Source: Microcaldota archaeon
Lineage (GTDB): Archaea > Micrarchaeota > Micrarchaeia > Micrarchaeales > CABMGC01
DNA: 7,489 nucleotides
Direction: 5' to 3'
NCBI GenBank assembly: GCA_021785375.1
Contig: JAJYFQ010000031.1
Coordinates: 1 to 7,489, forward strand
In this document: positions 1 through 5,892 of the stretch, piece by piece
Layout: the number at the start of each line of letters is the position of its first letter
Position numbering within the stretch: the first letter of the stretch is position 1
Notes under the pieces: model-generated
Databases searched by the model: none
Seen by the model: only the letters and a program-made list of their open reading frames with translations
What the model was told of the DNA's origin: nothing
Position numbers and translations under genes: made by a program

Positions 1-27
1 TTTTGTTTGTAATTTAGTTTTATTTCA
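1..27 (+). terminator. T-rich tract, probable terminator of an upstream gene
   Basis: The first 27 bases of the plus strand are strongly T-rich, with several runs of three or four T and no stem in front of them. Archaeal RNA polymerase commonly stops at such U-rich stretches without a hairpin. The gene it would serve lies outside the window, so the assignment rests only on composition and on its resemblance to the tract at 537-566. Confidence 0.35.
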
Positions 28-59
28 AGAAAGGCGAGACGTCAGGACTTCGAATCTGC

Positions 60-79
60 ACGAAGCGCTAGATCTTCGT
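60..79 (+). other. Small inverted repeat upstream of the first gene
   Basis: ACGAAG (60-65) and CTTCGT (74-79) form a perfect 6-bp inverted repeat around an 8-base spacer. It lies about 35 bases upstream of the TATA-like box at 114-121. It could be an operator or just a chance hairpin. No second copy was seen nearby. Confidence 0.2.
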
Positions 80-113
80 CTCCTGTCAAACTTTCGACTG
101 AGATGATGCATAG

Positions 114-121
114 ATTTAAAA
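114..121 (+). promoter_or_regulatory. TATA-like box of the small membrane protein gene
   Basis: TTTAAAAA lies about 36 bases before the ATG at 154. Archaeal transcription starts about 25 bases downstream of the box centre, so a transcript would begin near 143 and carry a leader of about 10 bases. That leader would contain GTGAT (145-149), which matches part of the Shine-Dalgarno complement and sits 4 bases from the ATG. This favours 154 over the in-frame ATG at 103, which lies upstream of this box. Confidence 0.4.
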
Positions 122-153
122 AGCTTACGATCGTCTGTATATCCGTGATATCA

Positions 154-510
154 ATGGCAAAGCAAGCAAGTAAGAACGTAGCTGGATTCGCACTGCAGTT
201 CCTGAGCAGTCTCTTCTTTTTGGCTGTTGTGGCTGCACTCTACGGAAACGTAGGGACGAGTGCCGGAGTCTGGACACCTCTCTTGTACGCAGTATCAGTA
301 GTGGCATCGGTAGTGCTCTTCCTGACGAGCTTCGCACAGCTCAGCGGGATGGCGGCAATGGCCTCGTACAAGGCAATGAGCGCAACAGTCTTCGCGGCTG
401 TCTCACTGGTCGCACTGACCGTGGGCAACTCGACGCTCTTCGTCGCATCGCTGATAGGGCTGATCCTCGGACTCGTTGGAGCGGCATCTTCGATGGCAAG
501 CAAGGCGTAA
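154..510 (+). CDS. Small four-helix integral membrane protein, function unknown
   Basis: A 118-residue, Ala/Val/Ser/Leu-rich protein that I do not recognise. Four hydrophobic segments are visible at about residues 12-30, 42-60, 75-90 and 93-112. The first is preceded by a short basic N-terminus (MAKQASKN), so that end probably faces the cytoplasm. There are no Cys, no obvious catalytic motif and few charged residues in the helices, which resembles small hypothetical archaeal membrane proteins rather than a transporter. The start at 154 fits a TATA-like box at 114-121 and the GTGAT site just upstream. Two in-frame ATGs at 103 and 106 would add 17 residues (MMHRFKKLTIVCISVIS), a basic-plus-hydrophobic stretch that could extend the first helix, but they have no ribosome site. 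The gene stands alone on its strand and ends in a strong T-rich terminator. Confidence 0.65.
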   Translation: MAKQASKNVAGFALQFLSSLFFLAVVAALYGNVGTSAGVWTPLLYAVSVVASVVLFLTSFAQLSGMAAMASYKAMSATVFAAVSLVALTVGNSTLFVASLIGLILGLVGAASSMASKA

Positions 511-536
511 ACGCCACTGCATTGAAAGCGACCAGT

Positions 537-566
537 TGTTTGTTTTCTTTTCCTTTTTCCTTTTTA
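537..566 (+). terminator. T-rich terminator after the small membrane protein gene
   Basis: A pyrimidine tract of almost uninterrupted T with a few C and G begins 27 bases after the stop codon of the membrane protein gene. It is the type of U-rich, stem-free signal used by archaeal RNA polymerase. It lies between two convergent genes, but the T strand serves only the plus-strand gene. No comparable T tract was seen for the minus-strand ATPase, whose stop is at 618. Confidence 0.6.
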
Positions 567-617
567 TTGGCCCTTAGTTTCTGGTTTGTGGAGACCGGCA
601 CGACCATGCGTTCCTGA

Positions 618-1862
618 TTACGCATAATCTAGGAATGCCTTCCAGGCAGGAACCAGCTTTATCTCCCTGCCCCCAAATTTCAGCTCCCCCTCCTCCCCGT
701 TGTACACGAGCATGCCCCTCTCCGCCCTGAACCTTGACATGAAGTATTCAAGTGAGCTGATATCCTCCGGGGAGGCCTTGTCCGCCTTCTTTATCTCTAT
801 CGGCAGCAGTCCGCCCTCCGTGAGTATTATGTCCACCTCCCTTTTGTTGTCATTCCAGTAGTACTTCGAGTCGAACAGCCCGTTGACCTCGCACTCAAGG
901 TTGAGCCTGCCAGTCCAGCCAAACATGAGCGAGAAGTGGTATGGATAGATGCGTTGCATCTTCCTTGATGTGGACCTGGTTGCGGGCCTGTATTTCTTTA
1001 TCTTTCGTATAAGATACGAGAACTCCAGGTAGTAGACGTGCCTCAGGAGCGTCTTCTTGCTGATCTTCAGGTCGGCCGAGAGCTTGTCGTAGTTTACGTA
1101 CATGCCCGGGGCATCGTAAAAGATGTTGATCAGGGTCGTGGCAAGCTCCTCGTTTATGTCCTTGAAGAGCGAGAGGTCGTCCCTCAGTATCTTGTCCACA
1201 ACGTTCTCCTTTATGTAGCTCTTTATCAGCGACACCTCCTTGTACTTAACCAGCTCAGGGTACGGCTTCAGAAGGTACTCTCCAAACTCCCTCTTTATCT
1301 CATCGACCCAGAGCCTCTCCCTGCCCAACTCTATCCTGCTTCCGCTCATCTGGAGGTACTCGGCAAAGCTGAGCGGCTTTATGTTGACCTCAAAGTACCT
1401 GCCGGCGAGGTTCTTCATCGCCTCCTTCTCCAGATGGAAGCTGCTTGACCCGGATATCACGAACTTGGCCTTTGGAAGCCGGTCGTAGAGCAGTTTGAGC
1501 TTGTTGCTCCAGTCGGACAGCTTCTGGATCTCGTCAAGGAAGATGTATACCCTGCCATTCTCCCAGTCTGCACCGGACAACTCGCGGTATGTCTGAAGGA
1601 TGGACAGCATCTCCTCCACCTTCTGGTCGAACGAGAAGTAGAGTATGCTCTTCGGGTCAATTCCTGAAGATATCAGGTGGTCTATCAGCTGGTATATGAG
1701 CACGCTCTTGCCGACCCTTCTAAGCCCGGAGACGATAGTGATCGGACGTACGGAGATCAGCCTCTTCAGCTCGCCGAACTGCACGCGCTTGTACGGGAGG
1801 GCCAGCTCCTTGCTCACCTTCCCCGACTTCCACCATGGATTGAGCAACTCCAATAGTTCCAT
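618..1862 (-). CDS. AAA-type ATPase with winged-helix and DUF4143 nuclease-like C-terminus
   Basis: A 414-residue P-loop ATPase. Walker A is GLRRVGKS (46-53), Walker B is VYIFLDE (105-111), the sensor-like strand is FVISGSSS (134-141), and an Arg sits in the NLAGRYFEV segment (R155). This is the classic layout of the archaeal/bacterial ATPase family ending in DUF4143. Residues about 254-288 look like a winged helix. The C-terminal region has E325, E342-V-D344 and PIEIK (E356, K358), the spacing of a PD-(D/E)xK nuclease-like fold. Members often sit alone in genomes and mostly lack a proven role; links to DNA repair, mobile elements or toxin-like systems have been suggested. The start at 1862 is chosen because a TATA box centred near 1888 predicts transcription starting at that ATG, giving a leaderless mRNA. 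An in-frame ATG at 1874 would add four residues. The promoter carries two matched palindromes, so tight repression is likely. Confidence 0.85.
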   Translation of the reverse strand: MELLELLNPWWKSGKVSKELALPYKRVQFGELKRLISVRPITIVSGLRRVGKSVLIYQLIDHLISSGIDPKSILYFSFDQKVEEMLSILQTYRELSGADWENGRVYIFLDEIQKLSDWSNKLKLLYDRLPKAKFVISGSSSFHLEKEAMKNLAGRYFEVNIKPLSFAEYLQMSGSRIELGRERLWVDEIKREFGEYLLKPYPELVKYKEVSLIKSYIKENVVDKILRDDLSLFKDINEELATTLINIFYDAPGMYVNYDKLSADLKISKKTLLRHVYYLEFSYLIRKIKKYRPATRSTSRKMQRIYPYHFSLMFGWTGRLNLECEVNGLFDSKYYWNDNKREVDIILTEGGLLPIEIKKADKASPEDISSLEYFMSRFRAERGMLVYNGEEGELKFGGREIKLVPAWKAFLDYA

Positions 1863-1866
1863 GTTA

Positions 1867-1882
1867 GTTTCCATGTGGAAAC
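1867..1882. promoter_or_regulatory. Palindromic operator site 1 (GTTTC-N6-GAAAC)
   Basis: A perfect inverted repeat whose arms extend to 9 bp: TTAGTTTCC at 1864-1872 and GGAAACTAA at 1877-1885, separated by 4 bases. It fills the space between the ATPase TATA box and the predicted transcription and translation start at 1862. A bound dimeric regulator would block polymerase there. The same core recurs 33 bp away at 1900-1915. Confidence 0.6.
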
Positions 1883-1884
1883 TA

Positions 1885-1892
1885 ATATATAA
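1885..1892 (-). promoter_or_regulatory. TATA box with purine-rich BRE for the ATPase gene
   Basis: On the minus strand TTATATAT is preceded by the purine-rich CGAAAGG, which fits an archaeal BRE. The box centre is about 26 bases before the ATG at 1862, the spacing of a leaderless archaeal transcript. Palindromes lie on both sides of it, and the right arm of site 1 touches the box. Confidence 0.65.
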
Positions 1893-1899
1893 GCCTTTC

Positions 1900-1915
1900 G
1901 TTTCGAAAAGGAAAC
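1900..1915. promoter_or_regulatory. Palindromic operator site 2 (GTTTC-N6-GAAAC)
   Basis: A second copy of the GTTTC-N6-GAAAC core, just upstream of the BRE/TATA of the ATPase gene. The right arm is followed by TAATA in both copies, making an 11-base direct repeat (1877-1887 and 1910-1920). The offset between sites is exactly 33 bp, about three helical turns, so both dimers would lie on the same DNA face. The N6 core differs between sites, as expected for a regulator that reads only the arms. Confidence 0.55.
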
Positions 1916-1984
1916 TAATAGGATAACGTAGTGGCAATCAAGATGCGAAGAAGCGACAAGGCGTGAACGATCCTGAGGCAATGG

Positions 1985-1992
1985 TTATATAC
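1985..1992 (+). promoter_or_regulatory. TATA-like box of the 219-residue protein gene
   Basis: TTATATAC on the plus strand predicts a transcription start near 2014, leaving a leader of about 20 bases that contains the GGAG ribosome site at 2024-2027. It lies about 100 bp from the ATPase TATA box, so the two genes have separate divergent promoters. A weaker GATATAC at 2015-2021 is too close to the start codon to serve. Confidence 0.45.
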
Positions 1993-2023
1993 GGCCAACT
2001 GACACGTACCATCAGGATATACT

Positions 2024-2027
2024 GGAG
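2024..2027 (+). promoter_or_regulatory. Shine-Dalgarno site fixing the ATG at 2036
   Basis: GGAG ends 8 bases before the ATG at 2036, a standard spacing. The alternative GTG at 2027 overlaps this site and so is disfavoured. Confidence 0.5.
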
Positions 2028-2035
2028 TGCAGATC

Positions 2036-2695
2036 ATGGTAGTCACAAAGGGATTCTTCTCGCCTGGGAAGGGCAGGGAGATAGGAAGGATGGGGCTGCA
2101 GCCATACGACCAGCTTGCCCTCTGCCTTGTCGCGGTGGGGCACAAACCTGCCGCGCTGATACGTCCACCGCAAGATCCGCAGGCATTGTGGATGGGACTT
2201 GAGAGGCTAGGCCTTGCCGGGGAGCATACCGATGAGAATTACGTGGCCGTGGCACGGAGCGCAGAAGATGCAAACCGCCTAAGAGAGCTCCACCTAAGAC
2301 TCTTGTCAGATCCGTCGGATAGAGAGATCGGCTACGCCCTCGGATCGGCACTTGGCTATCCTGAGCAGGCGCTATTGTCGTACAGGTCAGGAAACATATG
2401 GGATGCGTACATTGACGGGCTTGTGGGAAGGTGGGCTGAGGGCCATAAGATCTTGCGCCGCTCGGCTTATCTGATGCACGTGCCTGCAACGAACGTCAGG
2501 AATGGAAAGATCTCGTGGGCCGACGGCAGGTATGCCGAGAAGGCCATGCAGCTTGCAGCGTGGTTTGTGCCAGAAGCAGGCAGGCACATTGAACAGATGT
2601 TCTTCGCAGAGGTACAGGAACGTTATGAGAGGATTTTTGGGACTAGGGAACCTCAGACGCTCTGCGACGCGTGCATGAACGCGGTAAGGCCATGA
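2036..2695 (+). CDS. Hypothetical soluble protein with LGYPE element and C-terminal CxxC
   Basis: A 219-residue protein that I do not recognise. No membrane segment or signal peptide is seen, so it is probably cytoplasmic. Residues 1-60 hold a strand/helix-rich region with a conserved-looking QPYDQLALCLVAVGHKP stretch. Residues 93-119 contain DREIGYALGSALGYPEQALLSY, whose GxxLGYPE element vaguely recalls archaeal DUF483-type proteins but lacks the Cys pair I associate with that family. The C-terminal half is helical and rich in aromatics and charged residues (IWDAYIDGLVGRWAEGHKIL), and the tail has C210-D-A-C213. A single CxxC can be a redox or half-metal site, and C30 is the only other Cys. 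The start at 2036 is supported by GGAG at 2024-2027 and a TATA box at 1985-1992. The GTG at 2027 is the alternative. It converges on the STT3 gene, 21 bases apart. Confidence 0.7.
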   Translation: MVVTKGFFSPGKGREIGRMGLQPYDQLALCLVAVGHKPAALIRPPQDPQALWMGLERLGLAGEHTDENYVAVARSAEDANRLRELHLRLLSDPSDREIGYALGSALGYPEQALLSYRSGNIWDAYIDGLVGRWAEGHKILRRSAYLMHVPATNVRNGKISWADGRYAEKAMQLAAWFVPEAGRHIEQMFFAEVQERYERIFGTREPQTLCDACMNAVRP

Positions 2696-2698
2696 TAT

Positions 2699-2715
2699 AG
2701 GGCATTTACAGCCCT
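2699..2715. terminator. Small hairpin between two convergent stop codons
   Basis: AGGGC (2699-2703) and GCCCT (2711-2715) form a perfect 5-bp stem around a 7-base loop. It fills almost the whole 21-base gap between the stop of the 219-residue protein gene and the stop of STT3. The symmetry would let it act on both transcripts, but no T tract follows on either strand, so a terminator role is uncertain. It may instead be an mRNA 3'-end structure. Confidence 0.3.
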
Positions 2716-2716
2716 C

Positions 2717-5536
2717 TTACGCGGTGCTGTTGTAATTGATCTTGAAGATCCTTGAGTCGCTGTTCGCATAGACCAGCTGCAGCGACGCGACGTTGTTGTC
2801 CCACGCGCACGAAGTGTAGCCGCAGAGGAAGAGGAACTTGAACATGTTGCTTTGGGAGAGGTACGGCGCCACGGCCATAGCCCCTGTCACGTTCGGAACT
2901 CCGGACGCATTTCTCGGGATAGACGAGTAGTTTATCAGTATCGTGTATCCCGACGTGGTGGAATTGATCCCCTGAACAGGAACGCCCTCGTAATTGCTCT
3001 CGTTGTGGAAGATCACTGAGTTGACCCCGAGCTTTCCTGTTGACCTTCCGGTGGTGAGGTCGACCGTGGCGAGGTACGGGACGATTGCGTGGCCGGAAGA
3101 ACCGTTGAGTATGTAGATGTAGGCGCCGAGCCCTATGTTCCCGTTCACCGCCGGGCTCAGGAACTTGTAGACAACCGCGGACGAGTTCACGTTCGCGGAG
3201 AACGAGCCGAACTTTACGTAGGAGTAAGCGGCCATGTCCAGGTTGACCCCAGGAGTAGCGTTTGCCTCCTGGAAGATCCCGCTGGTCTCTACCATCCACG
3301 AGCTCCTGACGAGAAGGTAGCCGGGCCTGTCGCTCAGGTTGCCTGTCAGGAAGCCTGGATCGTCAGACTGGTTGAGGAGCCAGAGGGCAAAAGCATCGGC
3401 CTTGACGTAGTTCTGTGACCCTACGCTGTCTGTCACGCTCGTCCTGTTGGCCAGGCCCTCGACCACGCTGCCGTCGGGCCAGAGAGTGAGCACCACGGCG
3501 TTGCCCGGCGTGTTGTTCTTCATCCAGCTCATCGCGCTGAAGAACTGCTGGTTGAGCAGGTCCGCCTGCGAGAGGTTCGAGGTGAAGAGTACATTGTAGT
3601 ACAGGAGCACGAATACCATCAGCACAATAGCCATCCCGTACCACTGGTTCATCTTGTAGATGTATTCCACAACAATGAGCGCCGCGAGAGAGATAACCAT
3701 GATGGTATCGAAGAACATGATGGTCGGGTACTGCGAGATCGCAGGTTGCTGGATCAGGGCGTAGACGACAGAGAAGATGAGGATGGCTCCGCTCAGCATC
3801 AGGGCACCGCGCAGCGAGGCGTTGTAGAGCGCCTTGGCCGAGAGGAGCGCCAGCGCGGCGATTATGAGCAGAGCGCCGGCGATGACCGCCGACCCCTGCG
3901 AGTTGAGCAGAGGGGGAAGCACGTTGAGCGCCTGGGTGCCTATGCTCGCGCCGATGACCAGGACAAGGAGCAGAATAGTTATGGTTGACCTTATGCCCTC
4001 GTTGGTCCTGCTGTAAGCGATGAGCCAGTAGATGGTGTAGGCGCTCAGCATCGCAACGGGGATCGAGATCAGCGAGTTGAACCTTATCGCGTGCATCTGC
4101 AGGTATGCGGTCACGACGAAGTAGACGATGATGACCAGCATGGTGGGATTCACATCGAACCTGAACCTGGCGTTGCCTGAGACGATGCCGGATGAGTCGT
4201 AGACCTGCATGAACAGGTAGGGTATGAAGGAGAGGACCGTTATCAGGAAGAAGACGTTGACCCCTCCGACGTACGAGTAGAGGTATATCGCCAGGGTGGG
4301 CAGCGTGCTGTAGATATTCACCCCGAAGCTCGCGAAGAGGAATCCAGGGGTAGGTGGCTGCAGCTCCTGGATTGTGGCAGCGAACTGGTTCCCGCTGGTC
4401 TTGGCCACGTTGCTGTTCCCGCTGGTGGTGAACCCATTGTTGACAAGGACGGTGTTTATGAAAGAGCTACCGACAATGAGGACTATGACCGTCATCACTG
4501 CAGCGACGGCGAGCATGAGCGCGGCCCTTGACGCAGGACCGTGGAATTTCCACTTGACTATATCGACAATTGGTCCAGGCATAAGGTCCGTCCTGTTGGT
4601 CATGGCGTACGCTATGCCCCATCCTATGGCCATTGGCGCGAAGAGATAGAAGAACTGGGTGCCCATGAACGTCTGGCCCAGGGTCCAGCCGGTGTACTGG
4701 TAGAGAGAGGTAAGGGCAAACCAGAAGAGAGCCCCGATCAGCAGATACTTCAGGCTCTCCAGCATCTCGGATTTGCTGAAGACGAATGCAAATGCGAGTA
4801 TCAAGAAGAATGATCCGACGTAGACGCCCACGGCGAAGGCGCCGCCGTTCCAGACGACGTTGCCGAGGCTCAGCATGAACCCTGAGAGAAGCCCGAATAT
4901 GAGCTTCCTCGTTGGCGATGGGCTCCTGAAGACCTCAACGAATGCGATGAGCGATCCGAGCAGGAAGATCGTGATGAACCCGTCTCCCCTGTAGATCAGG
5001 GCGCTCGTCCTCGCCTCGTCTCCGCCGCTCAGCGCGACGAAGAACATGACCAGCGCGCCGAGCAGGTTGGACTTGCTGAGATACCTTATCAGGAGGAAGG
5101 AACCTATCACGTCGAGAACCCCGAAGAGAACAGGAACCAGCCTCTCCACGGAGTAGTACGAGATGCCGCTCCACGAGAGGAGCGCGTAAGGAAGCAGGGT
5201 AACCCAGTAGAGGCCTGCCGGCTCAGTCACCTGCGCAGGAGAGGGCCATCCGGATATGCTTAGCGTGTACGGCACCCTGAAGCCATTGGCAACCGCTGCC
5301 CTGATCACAGAGTAGTGGTAGAACCCGTCCGGCTCATAGAATCCGAAGAGCTTGAGCATCGGTACCCTGAAGTAGATCGTGAGCAGGATGGCGAGGATGG
5401 CCATCGCCATTATGAAGATCCCTGCAGGGCTCGTGATCCCGGAGATGGAGCTCCGACGCGCCGATGAGGGGCCGGTGGCCGGCGCCGGGGCTGCACTGCC
5501 TTGAGTCTGTGCCTGGCTTTGCTGATTAACGCTCAT
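2717..5536 (-). CDS. aglB: STT3/AglB-family oligosaccharyltransferase catalytic subunit (divergent)
   Basis: A 939-residue membrane protein. Its family transfers lipid-linked glycans to Asn in N-X-S/T sequons on the outer membrane face. Residues 1-32 are a Q/A/P/S-rich cytoplasmic tail. Hydrophobic segments then run from about 34 to 650, and an extracytoplasmic globular domain fills 655-939. Family landmarks in order are D70 in YEPDGFYHY (first loop), the R176/RGD(183-185) region that replaces the second DxD, TIQE (388-391, the TIxE motif), R485 in AIRF, and LWPDG (685-689) followed by ANRTSVTD in the place of WWDYG. The Arg at 183 and the altered WWDYG are unusual. The ATG at 5536 is chosen because the Q-rich tail begins there. 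A TTG at 5581 would add 15 unlikely residues. TATA-like boxes lie at 5594-5600 and 5624-5630. The gene is single, with no visible glycosyltransferase neighbours. Confidence 0.9.
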   Translation of the reverse strand: MSVNQQSQAQTQGSAAPAPATGPSSARRSSISGITSPAGIFIMAMAILAILLTIYFRVPMLKLFGFYEPDGFYHYSVIRAAVANGFRVPYTLSISGWPSPAQVTEPAGLYWVTLLPYALLSWSGISYYSVERLVPVLFGVLDVIGSFLLIRYLSKSNLLGALVMFFVALSGGDEARTSALIYRGDGFITIFLLGSLIAFVEVFRSPSPTRKLIFGLLSGFMLSLGNVVWNGGAFAVGVYVGSFFLILAFAFVFSKSEMLESLKYLLIGALFWFALTSLYQYTGWTLGQTFMGTQFFYLFAPMAIGWGIAYAMTNRTDLMPGPIVDIVKWKFHGPASRAALMLAVAAVMTVIVLIVGSSFINTVLVNNGFTTSGNSNVAKTSGNQFAATIQELQPPTPGFLFASFGVNIYSTLPTLAIYLYSYVGGVNVFFLITVLSFIPYLFMQVYDSSGIVSGNARFRFDVNPTMLVIIVYFVVTAYLQMHAIRFNSLISIPVAMLSAYTIYWLIAYSRTNEGIRSTITILLLVLVIGASIGTQALNVLPPLLNSQGSAVIAGALLIIAALALLSAKALYNASLRGALMLSGAILIFSVVYALIQQPAISQYPTIMFFDTIMVISLAALIVVEYIYKMNQWYGMAIVLMVFVLLYYNVLFTSNLSQADLLNQQFFSAMSWMKNNTPGNAVVLTLWPDGSVVEGLANRTSVTDSVGSQNYVKADAFALWLLNQSDDPGFLTGNLSDRPGYLLVRSSWMVETSGIFQEANATPGVNLDMAAYSYVKFGSFSANVNSSAVVYKFLSPAVNGNIGLGAYIYILNGSSGHAIVPYLATVDLTTGRSTGKLGVNSVIFHNESNYEGVPVQGINSTTSGYTILINYSSIPRNASGVPNVTGAMAVAPYLSQSNMFKFLFLCGYTSCAWDNNVASLQLVYANSDSRIFKINYNSTA

Positions 5537-5623
5537 ACCTTGGTCAGTCAAAAGAACCACATTTCCGCAAGCCCACAACAAGTTGCAGCCAGGAATATTT
5601 GTAGACTACCTCTCAAACAAAGG

Positions 5624-5630
5624 ATATAAA
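5624..5630 (-). promoter_or_regulatory. TATA-like box of the STT3 gene
   Basis: TTTATAT on the minus strand predicts transcription starting near 5601, with a leader of about 65 bases to the ATG at 5536. A second candidate, AAATATT at 5594-5600, would give a leader of about 35 bases. No good Shine-Dalgarno site was seen at a normal distance; AAGGT directly abuts the ATG. Which box is used cannot be decided from sequence. Confidence 0.4.
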
Positions 5631-5674
5631 GCTATTGATTTTGCGGCATGCGGAAGCGGGAAACTGTGACATCC

Positions 5675-5711
5675 GCCTCGGGCTACAATATTGATTTCTA
5701 AAGCCCGGGGC
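5675..5711. other. Strong hairpin in the divergent region, 10-bp stem
   Basis: GCCTCGGGCT (5675-5684) pairs with AGCCCGGGGC (5702-5711), 10 bp with one G-U pair on the plus strand, around a 17-base AT-rich loop that contains the palindrome CAATATTG. It is the longest stem I found in the window. It sits about 45 bases upstream of the STT3 TATA box and about 140 bases upstream of the gnd TATA region. No T tract follows, so a terminator is unlikely. An operator or part of a small structured RNA are both open. Confidence 0.4.
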
Positions 5712-5847
5712 TTCCCTTTGGTCGGGATTGCCAGGTTCAAAGGTATGCTCTCGTTTCTACGGCCAGGCTTCCACACTCGTATTCGGATGCAGAGGGCCCG
5801 GTCTCCGCGAGCGTGACTTCCAGCATGAATGGGTGGGATTCCCGCTC

Positions 5848-5862
5848 ATATGTATTAATAAT
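5848..5862 (+). promoter_or_regulatory. TATA region of the gnd operon
   Basis: A 15-base AT-only stretch apart from one G, containing TATTAATA at 5853-5860. It predicts a transcription start near 5883, only about 10 bases before the ATG at 5893. There is no Shine-Dalgarno site in that leader, so translation is probably leaderless or nearly so. This argues against the upstream TTG at 5728. Confidence 0.55.
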
Positions 5863-5892
5863 CTTCTTCTGCCTGAATATCTCTGTTCATTG

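Larger units (their letters stand above)
5537..5892. other. Divergent intergenic region between STT3 and gnd
   Basis: This 356-base stretch carries no convincing gene. It holds the STT3 promoter (5594-5630), a 10-bp stem hairpin (5675-5711) and the gnd TATA region (5848-5862). The frame of gnd stays open upstream to a TTG at 5728, but the 55 extra residues look non-coding and precede the promoter. I looked for tRNA-type T-loops on both strands and found none with supporting stems. Short repeats (GGCTTCC at 5709-5715 and 5766-5772, GCCAGG twice) are too small to interpret. Confidence 0.5.

Noticed and set aside
44..60. tRNA T-loop-like TTCGAAT near the window start
   Set aside because: The flanking five bases on each side do not pair, and no acceptor, D-arm or anticodon stems can be built around it on either strand.
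1038..1448. 136-residue plus-strand open frame
   Set aside because: It is antisense to the ATPase gene, whose Walker and DUF4143 motifs prove the coding strand.
1963..2202. 79-residue plus-strand open frame overlapping the start of the 219-residue gene
   Set aside because: It runs through the TATA box and Shine-Dalgarno site of the longer gene and has no motif or ribosome site of its own.
2706..3299. Plus-of-size open frame on the minus strand inside STT3, and other long frames across 2706-5174 on both strands
   Set aside because: They overlap STT3 completely, have Arg/Gln/Gly-rich low-quality compositions and lack expression signals. They are by-products of the GC-rich codons of STT3.
5700..5830. 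Possible tRNA around GGTTCAAAGG in the STT3-gnd intergenic region
   Set aside because: The T-arm stem does not form and no cloverleaf with a 7-bp acceptor was found.
5728..5892. N-terminal extension of gnd to a TTG at 5728
   Set aside because: The 55 residues have no family counterpart and begin upstream of the TATA region at 5848-5862. The Rossmann strand starts just after the ATG at 5893.
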